Shown: positions 12,481 through 22,651, counted from the first letter of the stretch. The stretch: 64,000 nt of DNA from Isoetes taiwanensis (GCA_021234155.1 JAJEKV010000021.1:12397760-12461759); one strand, 5' to 3'. Translations and numbers: made by a program. Notes: generated by a model from the letters alone, not told the origin.

Positions 12481-12856
12481 GTCGTATTTAATTAAAGTGG
12501 GACTCATTCCATCCCCATTTTTTTCGGAACCCTGTTAATTTACACAAAAAGAAGCACCCCGACCCGAAAACTGGCCATAATTGGAATTTTTGTCTATTAG
12601 TGTGCATCCAAGCTTTTCTTCCAGTTTTCTTGGATAGCGTGTCGAGAACAAGAACAATGCAACGCAAACATGCATAAGACCTATCAAGTTCTAATTGAAA
12701 AAGATTCTTAGTTGAACATTTTGGCTCTATTTTCTTAGGTGGGTAGACAATAGATCACAAATTCCAACAAAAATTAAGCAAATTGTTTACTTAATCACCA
12801 AAAAATACTAGTTTTGAGATACCTTATATTTATAAATGGGCTCATTACAATATATA

Positions 12857-13160
12857 TTACAGTGGATGAAGAGACCATAGTGGTCGTATGGGCACAATGA
12901 TTACACTCTCTTCACACATGAACCACCTAGTGCAAAGGGCGCGTGGAGCTCTCTCCAAGTCACGGAGCAACTTACAGACGATAGAAATTTGTATGAGGAG
13001 TTCCTTCATGGGCCACGTGCTTGTATGTCCAACTGATGTCACCATCCTCTTCTCGGCAGCTTTCTTCAATGAACTGGTCTTTTCATTGCTCCCAAGCATG
13101 TACTATCTGGTCGAGATAAGGACTACAAAAGACAAAATCAAGTTAGTCAAGTGATGCTAC
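12857..13160 (-). other. Decayed minus-strand coding-like segment
   Basis: Minus-strand frames across this interval read like protein in two alternating frames separated by several stops. No domain is recognised. It may be a transposon or gene relic. Confidence 0.2.
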
Positions 13161-13242
13161 TGTGCAAAAAGTAAAATAAAACACAATTTTAGGGCCATTT
13201 TGGAAAATATTGGGGCACGAGGAGCTTTTCTTTCGACTGCGA

Positions 13243-13706
13243 AGTCGAGAAAGGCGCTTCGAGGGAAAAACACGTGGTTTCAGTGGGAGGCCTTCGACTT
13301 CTTTCGCGAGTCAGAAAGGCAGCTCAAAGCTTAAAAACGAGTGTTTTAGGGAGAGGTTTCTAATTTCGCGAGTCGAGAAAGGCGGCCAAAGCTTAAAACG
13401 CAGTGTTTTAGGGAGTCGAGGCCTTTTTCGACTCAAGGAGTCGAGAAAGGCGTGATCAAAGTTTAAAAACGCAGTGTTTTGGGGGTGGGAAGGCCTTCGG
13501 GATCAACGAAATGAGAAAGGCAGCCAAAGTTTAAAAACGCAGGTTTTTGGGTGGGGAGGCCTTTCTCGACTCGCGCAGTCGAGAAAGGCGCATCAAAGCT
13601 TAAAAACACAGTTTTAGGGTGAAGGCCTTTCTCGACTCGGCGAAGTGAGAAAGGCGTTCTCAAAACTAAAAACTAGGGGTTTGAGGCCTCTTTCACTAAA
13701 CGCTGA
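13243..13706. repeat. Tandem array of about seven 66-bp palindrome-bearing units
   Basis: Units start at 13243, 13309, 13371, 13439, 13511, 13577 and 13644 with lengths of 62-72 bases; an eighth begins at 13707 and fades. Each unit opens with agtcgagaaaggc, has a core aaagcttaaaaacgcag, and ends with ggcctttctcgactcgcg, so each junction is an inverted repeat. The junction at 13566-13588 is perfect: CCTTTCTCGACT, a five-base loop, then AGTCGAGAAAGG. A solitary copy of the same palindrome lies at 15771-15794. Confidence 0.85.
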
Positions 13707-13739
13707 AGTCGAGAAATTTCAGAGAAAAAAAAAAATGCA

Positions 13740-14470
13740 ATTTCAAGGGCCGGAGATTATTTTTGCGGAGCATCATTTTATCTATCTATCCCTTTAATTT
13801 TCCACCATACTTTATTATTCTATCACACCATAGTTTATTGTTTTTCTCATAGCACATTAGTATTTAGCACACATTAGTATTTAACAATTGTTTTTATACT
13901 AGCACACATTAGTATTATCTCACATTAGCATTTTTAAACTAGCACAGCTTAATTAGCACACATTAGTACTTTATACTATCACAATTTCATAATACACGCA
14001 TTAGCATACTAGCACACGGTCCATACAAAGCAATATATAGTTATATAGTATAGTATAGCATACTAGCACATGGTCCATGCAAAGCAATATATAGTATAAG
14101 CACACATATGATTATAGGTGTAAAATATGATTATACAATACCACATATAAACACAACCATGCTATCAATTTGCGACAAAAATTCAAATATTTATATGGGC
14201 GACACTAATAAAATTATAGCCCAATTAATGGTATGTTTGTAATATATTACTGTAACCAGCTTTTTTTTCCAGCCTGTCCTAGAAATTTAAAATTTGGTAG
14301 GTACCCCGCTTTTTTTTCCCATTAACCTTAGAAAAATAACCCATTAAACCTTAGAAATATAACCCATTAAACCTTAGAAAAATAACCCATTAAACACGCT
14401 ATATCCATATGTTTTTTTCTCTTACGTACACTATTATTCCACTATTTTCTCTCAGTATTTGACTTAAGTT
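13740..14470. repeat. AT-rich region with short direct repeats
   Basis: Contains several tagcacacattagtatt phrases (13850-13975), two copies of a unit of roughly 65 bases built around atactagcaca and tccatgcaaagcaatata (about 14005-14100), and three copies of aacccattaaaccttagaaa (14325-14395). No coding potential is visible. Confidence 0.6.
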
Positions 14471-15960
14471 CGAAATTTGAAATTGAAAAGGGGGGAGATT
14501 TTGAAATTTGAAATTGAAAGGGGAGATTTAGTAACGCACCTTTTGGGAAGAAGAAATTTGGTACACTTACGAAATCGCGGGTGGCTATGGCTTAACTCTC
14601 AAGATCCGGCTATGGCATGGAAGGCGGAGCCGTATATGGCAACAAGGCCGCTTCGGTTATGAATGCCTCTAGTTGATGATGAAACGCCGATCCGAAGTCG
14701 ATTCTCAAGGCCTCCGTGCATCCACCAATTTGAAGCCGATTCCCTCAAGGCCGATGATGAAAGGTCAACGGAGAGCTAACTTCACGGGACTCTTTTTCTC
14801 CCATCACTACTCCCACAGATCCTTGATAGCTGCAAGAATAATGCACCACTACTCCGGCAGATCCTTGATCATCGGGTTTACTCAATATTCATCAACAATT
14901 TGTAATCTGGGGAGGCAAATGCAGGGGAAGGAGCTTTCCTTTGTAGAAAAGATCATCGGGCGAGCAATCATTTGCTCCTAAATGCCCCAAGCACAGGAAA
15001 AGAAAATGCCAAACTCAAAATCTTGAGAACCTAAAGATTTAGAATGCCCGTGATGGCCCTTTTCTATTCTCGCATTGCAAAGGAACCGCCATATCCATAT
15101 CCATTCGATAAAAAGGTTTGAGTCCGCCATAGCCAAATCTGCTTTTGATCTAACCGCATTTCATTCCATTCGCAGCTATTCCGATTTTTTCTCGATCTCT
15201 ACAAAGACGATTATATATCCAAACCTCCGGCAAGCATGTATTTTCCTCGAAATGCAGAGCTCTAAAGGCAAGAGAAACGTTCAAGAAAATCGCGGAAAGC
15301 CCCCGTACTTGCTCAAGAGAATGACATTGGAATGCAGAGAATAATAGGCGGCCGTGAGTTCCGAAATGAAGCTTTCTTCTTGCTTTTCTTTGCATTACAG
15401 GGCTGAAAAGCTCTTGAACAAAAGGAATCCACATTTCGCTACTCCCTTAGTTCTTGTTGAAGCAATGCCCGCCTTTGCCAATCTTGAAAGAGCTTAGCTT
15501 TGCCTTAATGAGATCCCATACTGAGCTATGCTCCACGCTCTAGAGACCTGGAGGCAACCTGTGATCCTGGGCCGAGAGGGCTCTCTAGGTCGCTAACACG
15601 CCGAGGGCTTCCGAGATGCTAGTGCTATAATTTGCTTTTGTTGTTTGTTGTTGGTTGACTTCCTTTTGGACCGTGGTGGTTATCTTCCGGCCTTAGTGTG
15701 GAATATAGCTACCTTAGTCTCTCTCTCCGCTTTGGGAAAGGCAAGGCCATGGGCTTGTATAGTTTTATGCCTTCTCGACTAGTGAGTCGAGAAGATTGAG
15801 AATTCTAGAATTTCATTTAGTAATTAATTATTTATTTTTAATTACGTAATATTTAATTTTTTATTTTTAATATGAGATTTAATTGTTTTTTTTCTTTAAT
15901 TTATAATATTTAGTTTTTTAATTTATTTTTGAAGGGGTAATCCTCTCCCTCTCCAACTCT
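14471..15960. other. Non-genic stretch inside the inverted-repeat-bounded unit
   Basis: Short frames occur (for example 14673-14981 and 15075-15344), but none shows a recognisable domain or continuous coding character. It includes a solitary agtcgag palindrome (CTTCTCGACT-AGTG-AGTCGAGAAG, 15771-15794) matching the array at 13243-13706. Confidence 0.4.
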
Positions 15961-15984
15961 CGTTGCCCTAACCCTCCCCTTTGC

Positions 15985-16140
15985 CCAAACCCTTCCCCCA
16001 TCTTCTCCTTCCCTCCCTCCCTCCCTCCCTCCCCCCTCCTTTGCCATGTTTTTCCCTTGCCCCTTCCCCTTGCCCCTCTTCTCCCCCCCTTTCTCACTCC
16101 CCGCCTTTCCCCTTCCCTCCCCCTTTTCGATCTCACCTCG
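15985..16140. repeat. Pyrimidine-rich (CCCT)n tract
   Basis: About 150 bases almost purely C and T on the plus strand, including a ccctccctccctccc run near 16012-16034. It produces overlapping low-complexity reading frames on both strands that are not genes. Confidence 0.8.
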
Positions 16141-16334
16141 CTCAACTTTCTCAACTATTTATTTGGAAATTTCAGAAGAAAATATTGTGAACCAGCCCCT
16201 TGTTATATGATGTGAAATTTTGATGTCAATATGAGTCCCATTTTCAGTCCGAGTCCCAAAATTCAAGATTTGTCCCACTTTAATTAAATACGACTTGCAA
16301 TTTAAAATACCTCCACAAGTTCTGCCTTTGCCGC

Positions 16335-17250
16335 GTCAACATTAGAAACCAGCATATATCCCGGCTCAACAAACCTCTTGGCTAGTGCTTTAGAGTTACT
16401 TTTGATCTGCACCGCAAATATGAAGCATTAAAAAAACAGAATTGAACTGAATTAAGGGCACACGTTCAAGCAGCCTACCTGTTGCTGGTATTTTCTAAAA
16501 TCATATGTTGCAACCGCTTTCAGACACACCACACCTGATAATGGCTAAACATTCACACTCCAAACACTCGGATTTGATTTGAATGCAGCAAGAGCTCTTT
16601 TCTGGCATAATCTTTCTATCTGGTCAATGTATCCATCACTGTCACGCATGTTTAGAAAATGCCAAACAGGCAAGTGGTGGATCTGATACCTTCCTAGCAA
16701 ATGCCAAACAGGGAATTTGCCTCCAACTTTCCATAATATTGAAAGCACCATAATATTTAGGTAAATACAATCATATGTCTTTTAATAGATATTTCAGCTC
16801 ACAATCATCTAAAAAGAGATATTTAAAATTAAAAAACACAGTACTTATGCTAAAGCCAAATACAACCTGGATTAATTAAAAGATCACGTTCCTTACATTC
16901 AAATTATAAAGCCTCAAAATTTCTTTCAGAGTTAATCCAAAAAAGCATCCGTGAAGCTACAATGTACATCCAAAAGGTTGATCAAAGTAAAAGCAAATAG
17001 AAGTTCATATCTGCTTTCAGCACACCACACCTGATAATGGCTAAACATTCACACTCCAAACACTCGGATTTGATTTGAATGCAGCAAGAGCTCTTTTCTG
17101 GCATAATCTTTCCATCTGGTCAATGTATCCATCACTGTCACGCATGCTTAGAAAATGCCAAACATGCAAGTGGTGGATCTGATACCTTCCTAGCAAATGC
17201 CAAACAGAGAATTTGCCTCCAACTTTCTATAATATTGAAAGCACCATAAT
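16335..17250 (-). pseudogene. Serine hydroxymethyltransferase (SHMT) relic, exon duplicated
   Basis: On the minus strand, one exon (about 16637-16479) encodes D-G-Y-I-D-Q-I-E followed by C-Q-K-R-A-L-A-A-F and V-N-V-stop-P-L-S-G, matching the SHMT segment Y-I-D-Q-I-E...R-A-L-A-A-F...N-V-Q-P-L-S-G. It ends at a good donor. A second exon (16406 to about 16335) reads N-S-K-A-L-A-K-R-F...G-Y-M-L-V-S, matching the later SHMT segment. SHMT is a PLP enzyme interconverting serine and glycine. Here the Q codon is a TAG and the catalytic middle is missing. The first exon is repeated at about 17136-16977 with the same TAG. Confidence 0.75.
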
Positions 17251-17472
17251 ATTTTTAGGTAAATACAATCATATGTTTTTTAATAGATTTTTCAGCTCCC
17301 AATCATCTAAAAAGAGATATTTAAAAATTATCAAACACAGTACTTATGCTAAAGCCAAATACAACCTGGATTAATTAAAAGATCACGTTCCTTACATTCA
17401 AATTATAAAGCATCAAAATTTCTTTCAGAGTAAATCCAAAATCATAGTAAAAGCAAATAGAAGTTCATATAT
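16518..17472. repeat. Tandem duplication of about 0.5 kb (SHMT exon plus intron)
   Basis: 16518-17013 and 17014-17472 are direct copies. They run from cacaccacacctgataatgg through an AT-rich intron to gaagttcatat. The second copy lacks about 45 bases near its end. The copies differ by few substitutions and share the stop codon, so the duplication followed the inactivation. Confidence 0.9.
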
Positions 17473-17678
17473 CCATCTCCATATCACTTTCACCGCAGAA
17501 GCAAAATATAGTTCCGAACCTTGTTTCCTGCAGGCAGTGTTCTTAGAGTATGATAAGAAGGAAGAAAAAGTTGCAACAAAAGATCAAATAAACATACTAT
17601 GATAAGAATACTATGATAAGAAGGAAGAAAAAGTTGCAACAAAAGATCAAATAAACATACTTACTTGATTCTTCATTA
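17473..17678. repeat. Short direct duplication next to Lys/Glu-rich gene
   Basis: The phrase tatgataagaaggaagaaaa with following gttgcaacaaaagatcaaataaacatac occurs twice (about 17548-17600 and 17612-17661), a recent 60-base tandem duplication. Confidence 0.75.
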
Positions 17679-18650
17679 TCATTTGCCTCTTTGAAGAGAC
17701 TTATACTGCGCAATATTTTTGGCAACAACACCCTCAACAAAGTCTGGACTTAAGTTTCTACCGATGCCTTTGCCCTTCTTGCTTTTCTTGCTCTTTTTGC
17801 CTTTCTTTCTTGTTATGCCCTCTTTTTCCTGTGCTGCTGACCCCTCCTCTTCCACCATCATTTCTTTTTCCCAAGTAGGAGTCATATTCGCTTCCCCATG
17901 CCCAGCTTCCTCATGCCCAACAAGATGTTCATCTGTTGCCTCCCTCTCGTCTACTCTATAATCAATATGGTCTTCAATTTCCATCCCCAGATCATCTTCC
18001 CCATGCTCAAGACCACCTTTTGCCAAGCCAACAAACTCATCTTGCTCGTGATTAACATGCTCTTCATAAGGCGGAGGATAAAGATCCTCTTCATGATGTT
18101 GGAGGTCATCTCCTATGTCTTCAGGGCGATCTTGATCTTCAGGCAGCTCTATATTCTTCATCTCCTCCTAAAACAAAATACAAAATTCAATTTCTGGCCA
18201 ATATGAGATGAGCAAATAAAATGTTTTTTTAACTTTCCATTTTATGTTAAAGATGGCAGATCAGTTATAGATTGCCAAATGGATGCATTTGAATTTGCAG
18301 ACGTGGAGCCCATAATACAGAAAAAGACCAGTAATACACAACTAATCTCTGCACCAGAATTCAGTCAGACAAGTAAACACCAGAGAAGCTACCTTTCTCT
18401 GCTTTTTCCGCCGCTTCTTCTTTTCCCCTTCTTGTTTTATGTGATCTCAGGCTCTTAAACTATAAAGCACGGAATGTGTGTTAGATTGAACACATCTAAT
18501 AATTTATCTACAAGGCCAAAATTAAATTAAACTTACGTCTCCTGGAACTCTCCCTTCAGCAATCAATGATTCTTCATACAACTTATATGTATGTTTAGCT
18601 TCTATTTTCTTTAAGGTGGTTGCGCATTCGTAGCTGCCCCAATCTCGATA
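17679..18650 (-). CDS. Unrecognised charged protein gene, at least three exons
   Basis: Three minus-strand segments have coding character and splice signals: exon A 18650-18537 (acceptor TAG, donor GTAAGT, 38 codons starting Y-R-D-W-G-S-Y-E-C), exon B 18459-18393 (Lys/Arg/Glu-rich) and exon C 18167 or 18161 to 17679. Exon C encodes an acidic region rich in E, D and H, then a run of K-K-G/S repeats that looks like a nuclear localisation signal, and ends in about 30 non-repetitive residues. The B-C junction does not keep frame with the simplest sites, so a shifted splice or a small indel is needed. No family is recognised. It could be a host nuclear protein or the downstream part of the adjacent LTR element. 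Confidence 0.45.
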
Positions 18651-19089
18651 CTACAAATGACACACAATCAATTTATTGGTTAAAAAGGAGTTGGCATTAC
18701 GGTTCTTCCTACATAGTCCTTGCACGCTCAAAGAATACCATCGCCTGCGGTGTATAACCGCTATCCTTCCATCTATGAGCACAAAGGAAGGTAGAACCTA
18801 AGGGCTTTGTCAGCCCCTCGCCCGCCGATGTGAAGGCTGCTCTGTCTTTCGGAGTACTCATCAATCCCAGATTCCACCATCTCCCTGTAGTCAAGGTACA
18901 TGGAATCTGTCAGGTTGATGCTTCTTCTTTCAGCTGGTGCTGATGCCTATGTATTAGGTAGGAGTATGAACGTTGATTTTCCCTTGATTCCCATGCGCCC
19001 CTGAATTGCCAAGAACTCCTCTTTCGATAAGTAATTCTCACTCAGCCCATCATCCGTCTGCGATGCCTGTAGGCTTCAATATCCGGCTG

Positions 19090-19490
19090 ATGTCCGGCTC
19101 AAGGTGATGTTCTAGCTTCCCTGATGCTGATGGAAAAGTCCTGAGTTTCTCTGTTGATGAAGTCGTCGAGATCAGGGTCTTGCCGTAGGAGATGCAGAAA
19201 TTCATCTACCCTATAGCCCCTATCTCGGCACTCAGGGAGGTTCTTGATATCATGGAGGCTTAAGTATGCCCTCCTTGTATAATCAACGTGGGGTCAAGCT
19301 TGTAATTCCTTGCCCAAGTGGTGGGGCTGCTCTTGTGACTCGAGCCCTTCTTCAAGCTTTGAGTTGCCGCTCAGCTTTGTCGCCTTTTCTTGTACTAGGT
19401 CAATGTCCTCCGAAACTGAGCCGCCCTTCCTCTTCTTCTTCTCCTCTTCCTCGTGCATACAAGGCGACTGTTCTTCTTCCTGGGCGCCAT
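19090..19490 (-). pseudogene. Third coding block of the H3-bearing element, decayed
   Basis: Minus-strand frames begin with a basic stretch after an ATG near 19489 and an overlapping acidic-basic stretch (E-E-E-E-K-K-K-R-K). A clear frame follows at about 19263-19094: H-D-I-K-N-L-P-E-C-R-D-R-G-Y, then a region rich in D and L, ending in a stop. Frame changes near 19280 separate the parts. No domain is recognised. The position, 3' of the second small ORF and of a GT-rich repeat block, suggests one more transcription unit of the same element. Confidence 0.35.
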
Positions 19491-19649
19491 GGCCATTGGC
19501 TCTATGTCTAAAGGTTGCACAGATGGTTCTCCTATCTGGGTTTCACACTCACCCCGCGTTTTGGTCCACTGTTGAAAAGTATAGTTTTCTTAGGTCCACA
19601 TGTTCTTTATTCAGAGATTTCAACATTTAGATCCGTGGAGGTGTGGTTT

Positions 19650-20060
19650 TAGTAACTAACGGTGAAGTGTTTTTTTAAGTGGACAAGGAACGCCCATCGC
19701 TATTTTTAAGGAGCCGTGGTTTTGTTTTTTAGGACTTGTGGTTTTTTAAGGAGGTATGTTTTTTGTTAAAGGAACTGTGGTTTTTTCTTTTGAGGTAGTG
19801 GTGTTTTTAAGGAGGTGTAGTTTTTGAAGGAGTGGTTTATAAGTAAGTGTAGTTTTTTTGTAAGAAGCTGTGGTCTTTGCTTTTAGGACGTGTGGTTTTT
19901 TAAGGAGGTATGTTTTTTGTTAAAGGAACTATGGTTTTTTCTTTTGAGGTGGTGATGTTTCTAAGGAGGTGTAGTATTTGGAGGTGCGGTTTATAAGTAA
20001 TGTTTTTAAGGAGGTTTTTCTAAAGGATGTATGGTTCTCTAAAGGGGTGTGGTATTTTAA
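19650..20060. repeat. GT-rich tandem repeats (about 140-bp unit, two copies)
   Basis: Two direct copies (about 19722-19868 and 19869-20010) made of shorter motifs such as gtggttttttaaggagg and gttaaaggaactgtgg. Noncoding; lies between the second and third coding blocks of the H3-bearing element. Confidence 0.7.
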
Positions 20061-20216
20061 GGTTCTTTATAGCCAATTTTGTAAGCATCATTATACAATC
20101 ATTGCATTGCTCCCATCCATATGACACCCCAAATTTGGGCTCGCAGAGATAGGAAAATAGCTACGGCTGCGGTGTAAGAGAAATATCTCCTCCTATTGGC
20201 GGAAATGGACATGTAA

Positions 20217-20507
20217 TTAGGTAAGCGTACCCTTGTTTTCTAGGTACTTATCTATGTTTGGTATGTCTTGGAGTGCTATCTTGAGGGCCATGCTTGGTGC
20301 AAAATATCCTACGCAAGGTGGGAGCTCTACTAGAGAAGGTCCTATCTTAGCATGGAACTCAGACATGATGTCTTGGTAGAAAGGGGTGGCATTGATGGTG
20401 GCCTCCACATCAACCTCCTTCTGGAAGATGGCGAAGACGGAGTTGATGTCGGCCTCAGCCACATGAGCTGTGGCGCTGTACCATCGCCTAAATGCAGTGG
20501 TTGCCAT
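20217..20507 (-). CDS. Second ORF of the H3-bearing element, unknown function
   Basis: A 96-residue minus-strand frame starting M-A-T-T-A-F-R-R-W-Y. It is not low complexity, has a predicted helical middle, and resembles nothing I recognise. It has its own promoter-like upstream region: a TATA-type box at 20620-20626, a leader of about 110 bases, and three tandem copies of the 72-bp stem-loop further upstream. The H3-like ORF has the same architecture. The end near 20217 falls beside a possible splice or frame break, so the protein could continue. Confidence 0.5.
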   Translation of the reverse strand: MATTAFRRWYSATAHVAEADINSVFAIFQKEVDVEATINATPFYQDIMSEFHAKIGPSLVELPPCVGYFAPSMALKIALQDIPNIDKYLENKGTLT

Positions 20508-20619
20508 GGTCTATGAGCAGTCAGGGATATCAAACAGATGGGGAAGCGCCTAAGGGGTCTGGAAAATCGGCTTGGAGTGAGGAGCAAGGGTGTAGGATGC
20601 AAATTAGGGCTGTGGTCTA

Positions 20620-20626
20620 CTTATAG
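20620..20626 (-). promoter_or_regulatory. TATA-type box before second ORF
   Basis: CCTATAAGTAG on the minus strand, about 115 bases upstream of the ATG at 20507. The neighbouring aaccctaattttggg context parallels that before the H3-like ORF. Confidence 0.45.
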
Positions 20627-20799
20627 GCAAAAACCCTAATTTTGGGAATTTTTAGGGTTTGGGGAAAACCTATGATTCTAATGTATTGCTATACAAAAGA
20701 CAGGCTAATCATGCTAAGGAGTGCATCCTAAGGGTCCTATTGCTACAAATTCCATCTAATTTGGTGAAAGTTAGGCCAAGTTAGGACAATTTGAGTGTG

Positions 20800-21280
20800 A
20801 CCGCTCACACAGTGTGCGGGGAGCACTTTGGAGCATGGTCTAAAGTGGTCTGGGCGCACTCTGTGAGGGGTGGGGCCTTGTTTGGGTCAAGAATGATGCC
20901 AAACATGCAAACTAAGGATAGAATCCTGCATATCTCGTCAAGATAGGTGGAATTATGTCCTTACTTGCTTCATTTGGACAAGTTTTGGCCTAGATGAGTG
21001 CTCGACCACTCATACAGTGCGCGGGGAGCACTTTGGAACATAGTCTAAAGTGGTATGGGCGCACTCTGTGAGGGGTGGGGCTCCATTTGAGTTTGGGTTA
21101 GTCAGTTTCTACAATCTAAGGGTCAAATCCTACTAAACAAAGTGAGCTGAGTCGAATGGTGTCCTTACTTTCTGCATTTGGACAAGTTTTGGCATAGATC
21201 AGTGCTCGACCACTCATACAGTGCGCGGGGAGCACTTTGGAACATGGTCTAAAGTGGTCTGGGCGCACTCTTTGAGGGGT
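20800..21280. repeat. Array of three 72-bp stem-loops (about 205-bp period)
   Basis: Copies at 20800-20872, 21005-21076 and 21209-21280. Each runs from ACCACTCACACAGTGCGC (with variants) to GCGCACTCTGTGAGGGGT, which pair at 16 of 18 positions, and has an inner stem from gagcactttgg and aaagtggtct. Linker sequence between copies is also related. The array lies upstream of the ORF at 20507. Confidence 0.9.
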
Positions 21281-21423
21281 GGGGCTAAAAACATTGAGTT
21301 TTGCTCCAAATTTGTTAATTTCAAATGCAGAACTTAGTAATACACCCTACTTAAACATGATTAAGCATATTAATTCAACAAAATTGTAACTTGTATTTAC
21401 AAAAATTATTTACAAAGGATTAA

Positions 21424-22651
21424 CTAGAACTCCTTCTTAATGTATTTAGCTAGCCTTATATCCTTTGGCATGCAGATCACTCTTTTGGCATGCATTGCAC
21501 ATGCTACCCCATCTTCAAAATGCTGGACAATGTGCTGCTTGGCCGCCTCCTGTAACGTGAGCAACATGTCATGTGTAACCTGCTTCGAGTTGTCGAACTC
21601 TTGCAAAACTTCGCGTGTCAGCCTCGCGAAAGCAGCTCTTGGGATGAGAAGGCCATAACTCCTCTGGAAATGCTTGATCTCTCGAGCAGCTCTGGAAAAA
21701 CGTGAGTCAGCCTTTCTCTTCATGTGCTTCTTCGGAGGAGCTGGTTTCTCGGGTGGCGGCTTCAGAGTGTTCTTCTTGGTCGGCCGTCCTCCTTTGACAA
21801 AAGTAACCTTGTGCTCCTCATAGTATTTAGAGTATTCTTCGTGCATTTTCATGTAATCGGCATACTCTTTTCAGCTTCTTTCAGTACTCAAGATCCCCGC
21901 TATACATACGACTTCATCAGCGCACCTTTGGCTTTTGTTGCCGCCGCCGTGCTTTGGGACGGCCATCCGGGGTACGGGGTGCCCTCGCTACCATATATTC
22001 TTTTCCTCACGCTCAGACATTCGAGGGTCCTGAGCTCTCACTGGCCGGGAACTTTCTTTCCTCATCCGACTCGTCGATGAGGATCGAGGCTTCTCTGGTC
22101 GGCTCTTGAATGGCGACTTTGGCGGAGTCATCTTCAGCTTCCTCCTTGTGTCCTTGGGCGCGTGGCCTTGGCCTTTGCCCTTTTCGGGGCTTCTCCCCTT
22201 CCCTCCTCCTCCCTTTGCTTCTCCTCCTCCTTCTTTTTCTTTTCTTCCCCTCCTCTTGCGCCTCTCCTCCTTTTCCATCTTGGCCCTCCTTTGACTTCTT
22301 CTCCTCTGCTTGCTCGCCATCCCTCTTCCTCTTCTTGCTCTTATTTTCCGTCTCCTATAAGTCCTTGAAGAGTTCTCTCTCGAGCTCCCTAGCCAGCTCC
22401 TCTGCTGCATCTTCCTCGTCAAGGTTGGCCTGCTCCTCATCATGCTTTGCCTGCTCCTCCTCCTGTGTTTGCGCCTGCTGCTCCTCTTCGCCTCCCCGTG
22501 GGCTGCCCTCGCTGCGCCCGTGGTCCTTCCTCCCTCCCTCTGTTCCTGCTCATTCTTGAGCCTGACGGGCCTTCTGCTGGGCTGCCCGCTCTTGGGCGCT
22601 GGTATAACCAGGGGGCACTGTGATTCGGGCGGTCTGTTTGGTGCGGACCAT
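21424..22651 (-). pseudogene. Histone H3-like protein with long inserted tail, TE-borne
   Basis: Minus strand. The ATG at 22651 opens M-V-R-T-K-Q-T-A-R-I, identical to the histone H3 N-terminus at R-T-K-Q-T-A-R; K9 is replaced by I and the rest of the H3 tail is absent. A Glu/Lys/Arg-rich segment follows in the same frame to codon 212, interrupted by TGA (22552) and TAG (22357), then TGA at 22015 and 22009. After a frame change near 21865, 21852-21424 encodes a complete H3-type fold: R-E-I-K-H-F-Q-R-S, L-L-I-P-R-A-A-F-A-R-L, L-Q-E-A, H-A-K-R-V and M-P-K-D-I-R-L-A, ending at a normal H3 C-terminus. The L-L-I-P segment recalls CENH3. The total would be about 410 residues against about 136 for H3. 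It lies behind an LTR, PBS and repeat array, so it belongs to a mobile element. This copy looks inactive; the stops fit C-to-T change of CGA and CAG. Confidence 0.8.

Larger units (their letters stand above)
12481..16294. mobile_element. Candidate DNA-transposon-like unit bounded by 23-bp inverted repeat
   Basis: A perfect 23-base sequence at 12481-12503 recurs in inverted orientation at 16272-16294. Related tggga/gggactcat phrases just inside both ends suggest a longer degenerate terminal repeat. The 3.8 kb between holds a hairpin array, AT-rich short repeats and a pyrimidine tract, but no transposase. A target duplication is not clear, so this may be a non-autonomous transposon or merely two inverted copies of another repeat. 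Confidence 0.35.

Noticed and set aside
15918-16190. Arg/Gly-rich and Pro-rich frames
   Set aside because: Arise from the pyrimidine-rich tract on opposite strands.
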